A stretch of 64,000 nt of DNA from Ancistrus triradiatus (taxonomy: Eukaryota > Chordata > Actinopteri > Siluriformes > Loricariidae), in contig JAJAGP010000217.1 of NCBI GenBank assembly GCA_025084515.1, positions 124,001-188,000 of the forward strand. Direction: 5' to 3'. Made by a program: the position numbers and the translations under genes. The notes under the pieces are model-generated. The model did no database searches and had not been told where the DNA came from. It saw only the letters and a list, made by a program, of their open reading frames with translations. Shown one piece after another: positions 41,001 to 56,000 of this stretch. Within the stretch, counting starts at the first letter, position 1, and each line of letters begins with the position of its first letter.

Positions 41001-44000
41001 AGTAAAAAGCTGTAGTTTCCTACTTAGCTTGTGTTTAATGTGAGACCAAACATTCTCAATAGGGTTCAAATCTGGACTCTTTAGAAAGTGGCTTTTCAGT
41101 TGTGGAAAGCAAGACTTCCTGTAATATTTTCTTGAACTTCAAAGCAAACTTACTTTAGATAGTGAAGCAGCTCACCAGTACCAGCAGCTGAAAAGGCTCC
41201 CTACCTCATGGTACCTGTACCTCCAATGCTTAATGGGAGTCGAGATGCATTCGATGTTGTAGATATCACCAGATCTTCAAAGACACCTTTCTGGACCATA
41301 ACCATGCAGCTCAGATTGTGATTCATTAGTCTGCACAACTGTTGAACCACTCTGAATCAAACTTTCCATGTTCTAAACTCGTACTCAGCTTCATTCTGTC
41401 TTTATTATCAGTGGGGACTGTGGTAGCCTAGTGGTTAAGATACTGGACTCTGGACCAGAATGTCCAGGGTTCAAATCCCACCTCTGCCAAGCTGCCACTG
41501 TTGGGTCCTTGAGCAAGACCCTTAACCCACAATTGCTTGGATTGTAAGATTGTACCATTTGTAAGTCGCTCTGGATAAGGGCATCTCCTAAATGCTGTAA
41601 ATGTAAATGTATTATTGTCTTTCAGGTTTCCTTAGACAACACTGACTTTTTAACATATCTTCTAGATACAAAAGCTGCATTAGACAATCTTCTGGTCTTG
41701 AATTTTGCTGACACATTTTGATTGCTTTTTCCCCCCTGCTTTTAGAACTGTAAATTTGTCATTTGTCAGAGGTGACCATCTCAGCATGAATAGGCTTTGG
41801 GCCTTTCAGATCCCCTTTCTGCCAATCACCCGTTGTTTTAAAGCGTCGACCAATTCTCGTAACAGTGAAATGGGGATTTGCTGTGCCTTTAGGGTCTTGT
41901 AAATTTCAGAATAGCTGCAGTTAGCCTGATGAAGACCAGCTGTGTGGTTTCTGACAATAACCCCTGCATGGTATTTTGCTTTTTAGGAGCAGATTTTCTC
42001 ACTCTTTTAAATTGGGACTCGCAAGACTGCACGTTGTTGAGTTCTGCCTGTAGATATTTGTCACTTCTGGTTCACTTTTGTATTTAGGATTGTGATGGAC
42101 TGCGTCATGTGTGACAGATTATCAACTAACGAGTATATTGTTTAAGAATAAATCAAGATATTTAGGAAGGTTTTGAACACCCAGATGTGTTAGTTTGAGT
42201 TTTACTTCAAATATTTTTTTTATCTTTGTGTACAAGGAGGCTTCTTAAGTGAATTTCTCTATCAGCTTCCCCCTCAACAGTTCTCTGTAGCAATGAGCAG
42301 TGGCCAGCAAATGGCGACACACGTCTCAGTAGTGCATTTTCATTAGTTCTTGCAAATTTTCTGACCAATGATTTGTTGCTGGGGACATGATAAATGCCCA
42401 AAAGATGTATTAAACATTACATTAAATAGTTAAATCTTCTTCGAGATCAATCTTTTGGGCATTCTAGAATTATTTAGAATTACCTAGCGGTTATGGGACT
42501 CTGCTACCACAGAGTTTAAGGTATTGGACTATGGACCAAAAGGGCCACTGTTGGGTCCTTGAGCAAGGCCCTTTTTCCACAATTGCTTGGATTGTAACAG
42601 TTGTAATTGCTAAGATTGTATCAGTTGTAAGTCGCTCTGGAAAAGGGTGTCTGCTAAATGCCTAGATGAAGATGTGTAGAATGTATTCATGTATGATTTA
42701 ATATGAGACAACAAGCCTGTGGTGCTATGTGACTGAGTACTCGTAGAGCTTGCTATTTATAAACTTGTACATTCATGCAATCACTTCCGTCAGATTCAGG
42801 CTCTGCAGGAGACATTTCACCAGTGGGAAAATTTCCCAGTTATGTGTTTTTGTCTGTTATTAGTTATTTTGTACGTGACTAATGCTTTAGATAAGCAGTG
42901 ATGCGTGGGCTGATGCTCTCAGCTCTGAGAGGGAGGGGACAGCAGTCGCAGTGTGAGCACTCTGAGGACGATATAACTGTGTGTAAATGTCTGAGTGCGT
43001 GAGGTATGGAGAGCAGCGAGTGGGTGGAGAACTCGACTGTTCCTAAGCTGTGTAGTATTTTCATGGTCTGTCTCAGAATCAGAGTGACCAAAGACATCGA
43101 GAAGCCCACGTTCTGTGCCATTGTCCTTGTCTGATCGTGGTCACTCACTGCTCTTGAAGGAGATGCTGAATTCATGTTAGCTCACCTCTGCTGTTATTTT
43201 ACCTACACTGGACTGCAGGGTTTTCTTTAAATAATTCATCTGGTGGACTAGGGACTTGGGGTTGGAGAAGCTTTTTTAAGGCACTGCTGGGTTAATGGTG
43301 CGATTTGGGCGCCTTACTTCTTGGCGCAGTTGGGACTTGCTCAACATGGTCCCCGAAAACGTACTCGATCTACAGCAGACCTCTGCCCAATGTCAGGTAA
43401 GGCAAAACCTTTAAGATTTCACCTAAATAACATTGTTAAGTAATTAGATGTTTTCATGATCTGCATACAGTAGAAGGTTGTCAGTTGTACTTGGTAGAAG
43501 AAGAAGCAGCAGCTGTTTTTGTTTTTGTAAACATTGTGGTTAATGATCTGCCAGATGATCCAGCTTCTGGCTATCTGTGTTATTTTGGATTTTGTGGGAA
43601 TCCCAGTTCGATTACTTATTAATTTAAGAGACGGTTGCGCATGTGTGGGAAAGCTCAATGTCAGATGGTGTGTAATGGAAGCTGGATGAGTATGTAGTTT
43701 GAGGAAAAAAGTGGTGTTAGACTTGATGACATGGGTTTGAGTGCTCTGTGGTACAGACCGGCTTATCTGGCCCTGATAATAAGACTCCCCCAGGATGTCA
43801 CGGCTTTTGATCACTGATTAATCTTCCACGCTAAAACCTCAATTGCTCTTTGTTCCGCCTGCCACAGTGTGTGGGATTTGACTAATGCACGCGTGTGGTG
43901 CTGACCCTGAAACCCAGTCATAGTTGACAGTCAAGGCTAGGACTTAACAAATTAAACGTATCAGTCATTACCTTGGTGCCTGTGTTTTGTTTCTGGCTAC

Positions 44001-47000
44001 TTGTGAGGGTCCACAGTAGTTGAGGCCCTGTGTTTAACCAATTGTTAATCAAAGACTGATTAAGTGATTTCCATTAGAATTCACTAAACTTGTGCTTAAA
44101 ACACTAGTGTAATTTTATCATAAAAATTTTTTTTTAGAATGGGTCAACCAAATAAGGAATAACGACTCAGTTTCTGAGATTCACCCCAGTTATTTTGACC
44201 TCTGCATCTTTATCATTAACACTGAGTTTCCATAGCTGTTAGGATAATAACCCTAAGAGGTCATGCTATCTGTATTCTCATTTTAAAGCCTGGATTTGGT
44301 TTCAAACCAGCTTTCAAAGCCTTCTGGCTATGCCGTAGTGGCTTCCGCTGGGTTGACACAGTTCAGAAATGTCACCCTATGAAACTGGAGAATCCAAAAT
44401 AGCTACCACAACTTCAGTGACTGACCATATCCAACTTCAGTGACTACCCGTACCTGAATAGGTATGGGTAGGACTTTGACTCAACTCAACGTGAGCTGAG
44501 TGAATGCATGAGCATGTTCATTCCATTCTATGCTGAATTAGTACATTTTACCATCATTGTTGTTTCTAGGGATGAAATGATGCACTCCGATCACAATTTG
44601 ATAGTCTACCATTCTAAAAATAATTTGACAAAAATTTACAGTACTGTGCAAAAGTCCTAGGCCACCATTAGATTAGTTGTTTTAGCAATGGTATAATGAC
44701 CATACATAAAATTGTCGACGATTGGCTCCAAAAATTTCAAACTTGGATTCCTTCCCAAGCTTTTTTGGACTGTAGAAGGGTCAAATTGGCATCCCCATGA
44801 AGCTGCCAGATGCTGTTATTGCTCAAGTGTATGAGGAGGTCACGCTAAATACTTGCCATTGTAGCCTATAGAAGCTGTTTTTTTCCTGATTTTTGTTCAT
44901 TTTGTAAATTGCATACAAATTTACTGTATTTCCTGGTTGAAATCTAATAAAGACACTGAGAAATAATTACAGACAGTCATTATATCATTGCTAAACTAGT
45001 GGTATATCTAATCTAATGGTGGCCTAAGTCTTTTGCACAGCACTGTAAACGACAACAATGACAAACTTTCAGAAATAAAGCAGCATTATTATGCCCAGAG
45101 CCATTGTGTGCGGTTGTTTATATAATAACGCAAAAGGCATGAGTAATACCAGTGTAAATCAGTATTTGCAAATTTATTAATTAACAAGGGCCATATCAAA
45201 TAAATTAGCATGAGATAATTCAATCTCATCTCACTTCTCCTGATTAGCACCACATGTTTCATTCTAATGCTAATTATAATGCTATGTATGTGACTCTAAG
45301 TGCTCATATATTATGGTGTCACTACCGCTGCACATAGTCTTTTGGGTTTAGTGCTTTAAAAAGCCTAAAATAAAGCAACAAACCAAAACAGCCAAACCTA
45401 TCAAGATGAGATATCCAGCAAAGGACACGACTCATTAACATGGTCTGGCTTTCCGAAGTTAAACATATTAACCGGTTTTACATATTTACTTCTTATTTTG
45501 TTTGATCAAAGTCCTTGCTCTCTAAATATGTGTTTTAGGCGTGTCAATTTTAATTTGGGTAAACGATATAGCGAGCAGTTTGAGGTGGCAATAGTGTGTC
45601 ACTTGACTCCATAAGCCTTTAAGGGCTTCACTGAGGTGGTGCCTGTGGGTAATCTTTAGAAAGCATTGGAGCAGCTGATTAGAGAGTAGACGGGATATTG
45701 GTTTATCTGTTGGTTTCATTATGTCCATATCTCAAGCATTAGAAGGGCATCACATGCTGTAGTTTGGGATTTCCCCTCACCTATTCCAGAGGCCATTGTT
45801 CAGTGCTGAAAGTGAGTGAGTCAGTCACATGTCCAGTAGGTGTTGGACTGAGATTAACATTAAACACTATAGTAATCCTTGAGTTAATAATAGTACAGTA
45901 CTGTGCAAAAGTTTTAGGCTGGCATTACAGTAGTTACACCATTGTTTTAGCAATGGTGTAACGACCATATGTAATTATGTCTCAGTCTCTTTATTAGAAT
46001 ACAAACAAAAAAACACTCCACTTACATTTGATCAATAAGCATCTGGCAGGTTCATCGGGATGCCAAGTTGACCCTTCTACACTCTGAAGAAGCTTAATCC
46101 AGAATGGTGTTGAAGTGTAACAGCCAAGACACCACTTTTTCGGAAGGGGAACAAAGTGAAAGGCTAAGGTATGCTAAAGCTTAGAAAGATTGGAATGAAC
46201 ATCAGCGGAAACGAGTTTTATGGAGTGACGAATCTAAGTTTGAAATTTTTGGGTCCAGTCCAGTGTTCTATATGGTTGTTTAGCCATTGGTAAAACAACA
46301 AATCTAATGGTGGCCTAAGACTTTTGCACAGTACTGTATATTCATTGGAAAATGTCACAAGATATTTAATAAGTGATAACATTCAAAAAGGCTGGACATT
46401 CTAAAGTGGTGCTCGTGAATTAGAAATTGATTCGAATAGACAAGGAAGAAGTGATTGCCCAGTGAATTTAAACAAAAGGCAAGCTTCCAACCCAACAGTT
46501 GTGTCTCTGTGAAACCACTGGTGTGCCTGCATATGCAGATTAGCCTTCTGGCTTTCCCTTGCCACACCTCTTTCTTCCTGTCTGCATACAATAGGACTGG
46601 GATCTTTCATGTTGCCATGACATTACAGCAGCCCTTCTTAGTAATGCAGACAAGAAGCCTCAGTTAGCTGGCGTAACCTCTCAATGTTAGACAGCAGGGG
46701 CGATGAGGACACAGCTCTTCAACGTTGTTTGTGAGCCCTGAGGAACTCCTTTGGAAACAAAGTGCAAAGGCGGTTGCGTTTGAACCAGAGAGATCTATTT
46801 GAGAGATATTTCCTTGCATGGAAAGTGAGCTGCCATCCTCACAGTTGCTGTAGTTCGTGTCTGTGAGAGTGTAGAGTTGAGAGAGTGCAACTGGCTTTGC
46901 TATGGGGCAAACTCTGTGAAACCAACTGAAGGATTACAATGGTTTTCCTCGCTTTTGAGATGCCGCTTGCTTCTATGGTGAGTATAGCGCAGTCTTATTA

Positions 47001-50000
47001 TACTAGTTATTTTTACTGATAACCCTTAAAGTTTGTTGATCTGTGAATTGCAGGGTAGGCTCCTGACCCCTCTCAATTGTGAAAATATTCTGTAGTTTTC
47101 AGGTAGACTTAATACGGCAGGGTCCATTCAATCACTATTGAATTTTTTATTGCTGTACAGTATTGTGCAAAAGTCTTAGGCCAGCCTTAGATTTGTCATG
47201 TGTCGTGTCGTTTGTAGCAGTGGTATAATGACCGTATATGATGTTGATGATTGGACCCAAAAATTCAAACTTGGATTTGTCTCTTTTTGCTACTCTTTTT
47301 CACTGACCCTTTATTCCGATCTTTGTTTGCTTTAACATATTTTAGCCTTTTCACCCTTTCCACTTCAGAAAAAGTGGTTTCTTGGCTGCTACCCTGCTGA
47401 TCAAGCTTATTCAGACTGTAGAACTTGGCATCCCGTTGATGCTGCCAGATGCTGTTATTGCTGAAGTGTAAATACTCACTACTGTAGCACATTGAAGCTG
47501 TTTTTTAGATTATTTTTCAGTGTTTTAATACTGCATAGAAATTTCCTTTATTTTCTGAATGTATTCTATATAAGTGACAGATAAATAATTATGTATGGTC
47601 ATTATACCATTGCTAATCCAATCTTAGATCTAATCTAATGGTGGCTTAAGACTTTTGCACAGTATGTATCTGGACCATGTTTTGCATGATAGGCAGCGGC
47701 TCAGTGATTAAGGCTCTGAACTACTGTAAGTTCAAAACTTGTCATGCTACACTTGGACCCTTGAGCCAAACCCTCAACATTTAAGTGCCCAACTTGTAAA
47801 AATCTCTGAATAAGCAAGTCTGCTAGTACCTGTTGATTATGTGTACTGTTGGTAGAGCTACCAAAGAGGCAATAATTGCTCTTCTCGTTGTTCCATCCGG
47901 CCATCTGTGTAGCCATCCTTGCTCTCTTGCCCCAGATTCCGCAGAAATCCCCTCGTTGTGGGGGGGCTTGGAATGGAAACTGTGTCACCATCTTCCATTG
48001 GCACCTTGATGCCGCAATTCTAAATTTAGGATGGGAATTTTTTGTCAGATACTTGTGATATGTATCAGTTTTGCTTTTCTCTCACCCTCCTTACTGGCAG
48101 AGGCAGCTCCAAGATTTCAACACCGTTGGTGTCATAATGTGCAAAGACCCACACAGAGAATGTGTTTGGTAAACAAGAGGGTGTATAAATTTTATAGACT
48201 GAAATAAGTTAGACTGGCTTCACAGCAAAACTGTTTCTGCTGTGGTCTCCGAACAAGGAGACGTTGCTTAATTACTGTGATCATATAAACTATTCACATG
48301 GTACCTTCTGACTGCCACACACTTAACTTGAGGGTCTTGGAGGTGAAATCTGAGATGGGTAGGAAAGTTTGCATCATGCAAGCTGTGTAAAGTAAATAAT
48401 TGTGATACCATTCCATGCAGTGGGTGTTATTGTTTTTAAGCTCAGTCTGTTTCCTGTTTTGTGTCCTCAGCCCAGAAATGCCAGATTCGTCCTTTTTGGA
48501 ATGTTCCAAAATCATTAGAAGGTGACATCACTCAGAGCTGTGGAATTCCACACGCTTGGAGCCAGGGGTCGACAACTTGTTTTCACTGGCTGCTCGGAAG
48601 TTTGCACAGTGCTGAGGGCAATAGCTACTGCTTCCCTAGATACTGCTGTGCTGAGTGTTTGTTCATCTCACTAGTGCTCCAAGTAGATTAGAACTATACG
48701 TGTGTGTGAGATGCTTGACCATGCTTTCTGATAGGCGAACAATGGAGGACTAGTGCTAGTCTACTACTGCTAATTTTTCCTCCAAATTTGAAATAAGGAA
48801 ATGACATTATATCCTGTCCCATTGTGTGGCAAGCCAGGAAGATGCTATATGATATCTTCCTTACTGATGATGTCAGTGTTTAATTGAAGCTTCCTCTCTT
48901 GTATGCTGCTACATTTTTGCTCCTCCATCAGCCTTTACTCTTTTAATAATCCGATAACTGCAGAAAGTCAGATTTTGTCAGTAATCCAATGCACTTGTGT
49001 AATCGGATAATGGGAAAACTCCGGGTTTACAAGACTTGGGCAATAATATGATTTGTACGTTGCAGCCAGCCAATAATCTCACAGAAGAACTTCAAAGTTC
49101 TTGCTGCAGCTTTTTGCAAACATGGACCCTGTTTACTGACCAATACTGGTTTTCTTTTATGGTTTTTTATGATGTAATAGTACACAGTTCTACACTTCTT
49201 ACAGTTTTATGTGATTTGTTGCAAAGACAAAGACGAGTTTTTTTTTTTTTTTGGACAAGCGATTTTGTCGGTTGCCAGATCTCGCCAGAGAAATAAGCAA
49301 ACAGTTATATGGAAACAAGCCCAATTGAAGCAACTTATTTCAAGCAAAGTAACCACTTGATCAGTTATTACTACTATCACTACTACTACTAATAATGTTG
49401 AACAAAAAGAAATCTCAGTAATATTGGAGAGAAAGACAGGATCAGGGAGCAAACCCTAATAATAATAAGAAGAAGCTTTATTTAAATAGCACTTTTTCAA
49501 ACAACGTTTTACAAAGTGCTTTAACACAAGCAGAAGTCAAAAAACTAACAAATACATAAAAGAACAATAAACCAGTAGAATGATATAGAATAGTTAAAAA
49601 CAAAAGAATACATAAAAGAATAATAAACAAAATAGAGTGACATAAAATAGAATTTTTTAAAAATGCAGATAAAATCTAAACAGATAAAACATGAGCAAAA
49701 AGCCAACCCAAACATGTCTTAACCCTCCTCTTAAATATGTTAAGATCATCCAAAGCCCTCAGATAAAGGTTGGGGCCGTAATAAGAAAAGGTCGCCTTTT
49801 TGCCAGGTGGTCAGTACGACCAGCATGTTCCTGTTAGCTGATCTGAGGGCACTTGGTGGAACATACCTAACAGTATATCATGTCACTGAGGTACTGGGGA
49901 GCCAAACCAGTAATAAGCAACTACACATTAGAAACAAGCCCCAAAAACCTGCAACTACCAATATTTGTAAGCCATTTTATAAGCCCAAAATCCCTTAGAA

Positions 50001-53000
50001 TAAGCAGATGTGGTAACCGTGTTTGATTCTGCTATTTTCTGTTACGTCTACATGCATACGCATGAGAAAACCACGTTGAATCAGAGTAAGGGTGTACATA
50101 CTATCAGAGCAAGGGTATGTATGAGCTAAAGTCCAGCTCTCTTGATGTCTTTGTCTGATGTCTTAATCCAATCTAAGAAATCGGAGTATGCTGTTTACAT
50201 GACCACTATAATAATCCGGTAACTGCAGAAATCTGGTTATCGGTTTAGGTAAATGGACGCAGTGTTGGACAGTAAACCCTGGTTTCCAGTTTCATCTCAG
50301 AAGTGTCTGATAGATTTAAGGTTAGGGCTAAGCCAGCCACGTTCTCAATGAAAGTACGTAGGCAAACCAATTCTTTGAACTTTTCTTATTATAGTAAAAG
50401 CGAACTGATTTGTTGGGGAAGACCTATAAAACTGCCGTATTGAAAGTCATGAGATGTTTAGTTCAACTTATTGTACAGCCACTTTAGAGGTTGTATTATA
50501 AATAAGGGTGTCTACATATTTTTGTCCACATAGTGAACCATCCTTTTCCTTTTCTGATTATAAACTCTAGCAATCACCTGTGAATGGCTTCTTACTTTTC
50601 CAAAAAACTGACATTAATTGTGAGCTCTGTCTTTCAGGGTCAGGCGCGTCGGCGAAAGAACATGACCGAGTTCCTGGGTGACGCGAACATCCCGTCCCCA
50701 GACTCGCTGGCTCAGCTCGGTGGTACTCTGCCTAGTCTTGCGGCATCTGGATTGGACAGCCGCAAGAACCGCAGTGGTAGCCGCTTCAGCGTTTTCTTCT
50801 TTCCTTCTTATAAGGTGAGTCTTCTGTTTGCTGTTTTTCCATAGGGCTAAACAGCAGAACCCAGCTTCCTGGAGAATTAGTTTCCCTTGCGTCAAAGATA
50901 CGGGAACAAGCCGAGGGAAAGTGAAAGTAGAGACGATAAGAAAAATGCCTCCCATTTCTCATAAACTTGCGTATGAGCTAGAACTTATTAATATGTAACT
51001 AAAGTGACGTCTAATACTTCTCTGCACCCGCTTTGCTGTGTGTCAGTGATGGACTTGTAACAGATGTTTGATGAGAAGAGGCTGAAGCTGTCACTCAGCT
51101 GTCAATTTTGGCTTGCTCTACATCACTGACTTTACATTTTCACAAGCCAAAGAGACAAAAGAAGGGTTGACCCCCTATCCCAGTGGGATCTTGTTTGTTA
51201 AAGAAGGGGTTGGCCGGGGCCAACCAGTGACATTAGGCCAGGTGATTGGCTTTGTTTGTGCAATCTGTTCTCTGAAAGAGCTTGGTTCAAGTGGCTTGTT
51301 TTGGTAAGCACATTTGGCTTCTGAAAGGTGAACATTTTCAGTAATTAGGAACAAGCCCCTCAGACCAGTGTAGTCAGTGAGATGGGATTGATCACTGTGT
51401 TAAATGAAGGGCCAGACCGAAAGGGGTATTTATAAGGTACCATAAACTTCTGAGGAGGCCTTTGTATTGTGTTGAGGAGAAAGTCAGAGGCAGTGAGGTG
51501 TTAATGAGATGAGCCCTGTTGTCTGTGTTTTGGACACCAGTGTAACCCATGTTAAAAGGCAAAGGTTAAAAACCAGTCAGTGCAATTTAGTGCTATTTAC
51601 TGTAATGATGCAAAAATGTCATGATGTGCATTGTTGAGACTGACAATGTCGCATGCGTTCTGTTTATTACGTCATGTACAATTGGAAAACAGTTGCACTT
51701 TTTGAACACCAGAGGGCACAATCATACATCATACTCCCATACATATTTAAAACTCCAAATTTCTTTTAATTGTGGCAGACGAAGATTCTTTTTGTTTAAA
51801 TTTGTATACCAGAAAATATTGTTTTGAATTATTTTGAATTGTTATTATTCAGAAAAAAATGCACTCCATTATTTAATATATGGTCAATATATGTTTTTTT
51901 TGCAATTGTAAATCTCTGTTTCTAAATAGAATTTTTTTTTGCACGGGACTAAAGGTTTTTTTTGTTTGAAAACAGCAATAAAAGAAAATCAAATCATGAG
52001 CAGAGGATAATGTTGCACCCCTTAAAAATGAACATTGATTGATATTGATAAAACGCCACTAGCATGTTTGATCATTTAGGTCTCACCCCAAAGCTGAGTA
52101 AAATGAATGCAAGCCTAAAACATAACATTCTAGACACTGAGAGCTTTTTAGGTAAAAATGGCAGTCCTAAAGAAATTTTAAACACACCCTTGACCAAAAC
52201 ATGAAATTATAAAGTTGTGTAGTTCTTTTAAATTGCATTTCATTAGAATTTTTGAGTGACACATAAAGAAAAAGCTGAATTATATTATTGATATCCCAGA
52301 TGAACAGATTGCTTGTCTAATGCTGATTGAGATTGTGCAATGATTCCATACAGCTGTTAATCTCCTGCTGCTTAAAATGAACGTCTGCCTTGACAGGGAA
52401 CAGAAGAGTGAAGCAAACATGCCTTTCTCTCTTTCTAATTTTGGTTATCATTAAAATAGTTCCGTCTTTTTAAAGACTTTCTCACTCCCACACAATCCCC
52501 TGACGTACTGAGCGGTGTACACTTCTCACTCGTGACTTTTTTGTCTTCGCTTTTTATGATTTTTGACTCTCAGCCTGTGGTAACAGTAACAGTGCTGCAC
52601 ACCAGACCATTTTTGAATAGTGGATTATGTTCCATTAGGGTACAGTTCTGTTTCAAGAATAACATCAAGTTATTATAAAAGTCTGAACTCAGTAAGCGTA
52701 AGCTTGAGTTTTGAGTGAGATGCAGGCAGTGGCGAATTAGGGAGAAGGAAGAGCATGCACTATTATGTACTGAAGCATCTCTATGGGCTCGTTTCTGGAC
52801 AAGCCTGACATTAAGCTTTTCTCAGTCAAAAATGTGCGCCCTTTTTTCCTGTCTGATGAAATGTTAGTGCTCCAATTCCTAGTATATAACACTAACTGAT
52901 TGATCACTCAGCCCTTCCAGAAATAGTGTTTGAACTGTAGCTCCTGTTTGTGTGTGTATGATATAGGAGGTAGACCGAGTCGAGCAGCTCAATAGTAGGC

Positions 53001-56000
53001 TACAGTTGTACACATGTCATGGCTTGCCCAAGATGCCACCCCAGCTATCCTTCAATCAAGACTCTTGGGAGGAGGAGGAAGAGGAGCCCGACCTGACACT
53101 GGATGACAGCTGGCAACAGCTTCTGGAGAGCCCAGAGGTAACACGCATGTTCTTGTTTGTTATATAGCCATAGTATAACAAGCTGGATTAGCTCGAAATG
53201 TGTTTGAATAATAAAATATATTCTGAAAGAATACAACACCCTTCCTTTGAGTCCCAATCAAGTCCCAGTCTAATTAGTAACATCTCAGTTTATTTATGAT
53301 CCAAGTCTGTATGCTCACTGTAGGGTACTGGGTTTTAAACAATTGTTTTACAAATATATTTATTTTGGGTGTAACAATGCATCATGATATGATGCGTCAC
53401 AATGCCAACACTGCAGTGTACATGTTATATATAAAATGATATATCATGTTATAAAACATAAGCACATGGTATATGATGCAGGGCTCTAGACTGCAGCTAA
53501 AATGGTCCCAAATGCGAACTTTTTAATTGATCCATCCATTGGTTAAAAGTAGCATGTGCGTCGTTCTGCATTTTTTGCATTTGAGAAATAAAACAATCGT
53601 AAGAAATATGAATCGTGTATCGAATCAGATCTTGAGCAGAGTGTATCATTACACCCCTACTATTTAAGTATGTATTGAAGCTGTAGTGAACTGCATAAGA
53701 TACTTAATGAAAATAATGTCTTACAGACTTTGAGCAGGCGACAGTTCCACCAGCAGGAGGCGATATGGGAACTGCTGCACACTGAGGCCACCTACATCAA
53801 GAAGCTGAAGGTTATCACAGATGTAGGTCCACGTTTATCTCTTTGCTCTTCAGATTTCTGCTTCATGAAAGCATTTCTATAATCATACCTGTGTTTTGTA
53901 GTAGTCAAATGGATTAAATCATGTGCAGTTTATTTATGTCCTCACGACCACACCGCAAGTCCAGTCCTGCACACGCTACTGCAAGATAGTACAAGCTTGG
54001 TGGTTTTGTCATTGAGATGTAAATTGGGCTCTAAAGGAGCTGCCTACTGATCTGTGTTTGTCCTCTGCCGTGCAGCTCTTCTTGTGTGGCCTGCTGAACC
54101 TCCAGGACTGTGGACTCCTCGGCGAGGTGGAGCCAGCTAAGCTCTTCAGCAACATCCAGGATTTGGTACGGGTGCACACGGCATTGTGGAATCAAGTCAT
54201 GGTACCGACGTTGCAGAGAGCTCAGAAAGACCGGACCCTGCTCGACCCAACCGATCTGCTCCAGGGCTTCCAGACAGTAAGTTGACTCTCAAGTCCCAGC
54301 TGAGTCTCAGCCCTATTTTAAAGTCAGGGATCCTAAGGCTGTAGGTACACTGTATGACCAAAAGTGCATAGACACACCCTTTATCTAATATTTTTTAATG
54401 CTATTTCAGGCATAATTACTGCTAATAGCTTCATAATATGAAGCATACAGCCGTGAAATGTCCGTAGACTGACTTCGTACTGAACACTTCAGTGAGCAAT
54501 ATGACACTTACATAGGTTTCCACATCCCCACTATGTTAGTTCAGCACCTGCCCTCTTACAACAAAGTCCATAAAGAAATAGTGCTCGTAAAAATGATAAC
54601 CTCTTAACTGCAGATCAGCAGGAACGCTAAACAGTCAAAATTAATATACTGTTTAATACACAGTCTAATGCAATTGCTTTTTTCAACACCAGAGGGCACT
54701 CGTACGTAATGCTCAAAAACACATCTCCCGTTCTCAGTGAGACTCCTAATTTCCTTTAATTGCTTATTTTTTAATGTAAGAAAAGTACACATTATTTTGA
54801 GTTGTTATTCTTCAGCAATAAAAAGGAATGTTGAATCTACAATAGAGCATTTTGTTTACAATTTTGAATCTCTGTTTCTAGAAATTTCTTGTCATTGCAG
54901 GGGACTAAACTCTTGCTAAAAAAAACTTGTTCAACAAAACGTGTACTGTTTTGCATTACATAGACTTGAGAAATAAAAAGGAATGTCTTTTATCAAATGT
55001 GAAATCAGTAATCGAATCAAACTCAGTATTGCGAATCGATTCATGAACAGCGTGTACCGTTACACTCCTACTAGTTACTAAGTACAGTGGTACCTCGTTT
55101 TTTACCGGGACCGAGCAAATTTTTCCCATAAGGAATAATGTAAATTAAATGAATCTGTTATAGACCCCCAGAAAATCCACACTGTAGAAGGCATTATATG
55201 CATTCATTGTTCAGGTGCTTCCTGAGCTACGATGGATATATGTTCTGACAAATCCACCATAAGTTAAAATGTATCATGAACTGATGAGTTTAACAAGTGT
55301 TTGGTAGAGCGGTCTATACTGCATCATTGCAGGGCCTATTATAAGTAATGATAAGGACGTTCATGTTTAAGACACTAACGTACAATCGGCCAAAATAATT
55401 AAGACAAAGCTTATTTAAGCTTATTCAAACTTAAATAAGTGTTGAAATTCTCATGGAATTTAGTGAGTAATGGATTGAAAGTGAAAAGTAAAAGCACTTA
55501 CTCTATTGGTGAACTCAAGGTGCTAGCATAGCTGCCAGTGCTAACTGCAGCCTGTGTTTCCTTTAGGTTTCCTTTCAGTCTGTTCTAATAACTAAGCTTT
55601 TTAGGACCCATGGAGACTTATGTGCACTAAGAATATAGTACTGTAGATGTAAAAATAAAGAAAAACGCGATGAACACAGCAGAGATCTTCACCTAGCCAG
55701 AGCAACTGTGAGTCTAAATCACTGAGTCACTGTGTACTGAATTGTGAATCATGAATCGAGTTTTGGCTGAAACGAGTCGCATGGCTCGACTCATAAGAGT
55801 TTAAGAAAGTGTGCCGAGTACCAAGCAAACGACGAGAACAGAGACAAATTTTTGTAGTCAAAATGCGCCGAGAACCGAATTTGACGAGTTCTGAGGTGGT
55901 CGACAACCGAGGTACCACTGTACTGTGTGGTTTGGAAAGGTAGAACAAAAACCGACCTAATTGGGCTGTCCTATGCGTAGCAGTTACATTTTGCGAGTGT

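Larger units (their letters stand above)
30090..50637 (+). other. plekhg5: 20.5-kb intron with internal alternative first exons
   Basis: Contents are listed separately: minisatellites (30530, 39050), Tc1 relics, SINEs, alternative first exons (43346, 46939). Nothing recognised in 30963-32937 (apart from a C-run near 31372 and an R2-like scrap near 32490), 33191-33619, 34877-34984, 35111-35667, 35788-36795, 36931-37777, 37973-39049, 40461-40849, 42110-42496, 43397-44636, 45048-45893, 47831-48943, 49051-49454 and 49806-50637 (apart from fragments at 50165-50260 and 50490-50535). 45048-45893 and 48060-48940 look like plain intron. Confidence 0.65.

Noticed and set aside
48474..48521. Possible third alternative first exon (ATG CCA GAT TCG ... 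AGAAG then GTGACA)
   Set aside because: It ends in phase 2 and would be out of frame with the phase-0 exon at 50638; the donor is also weak.
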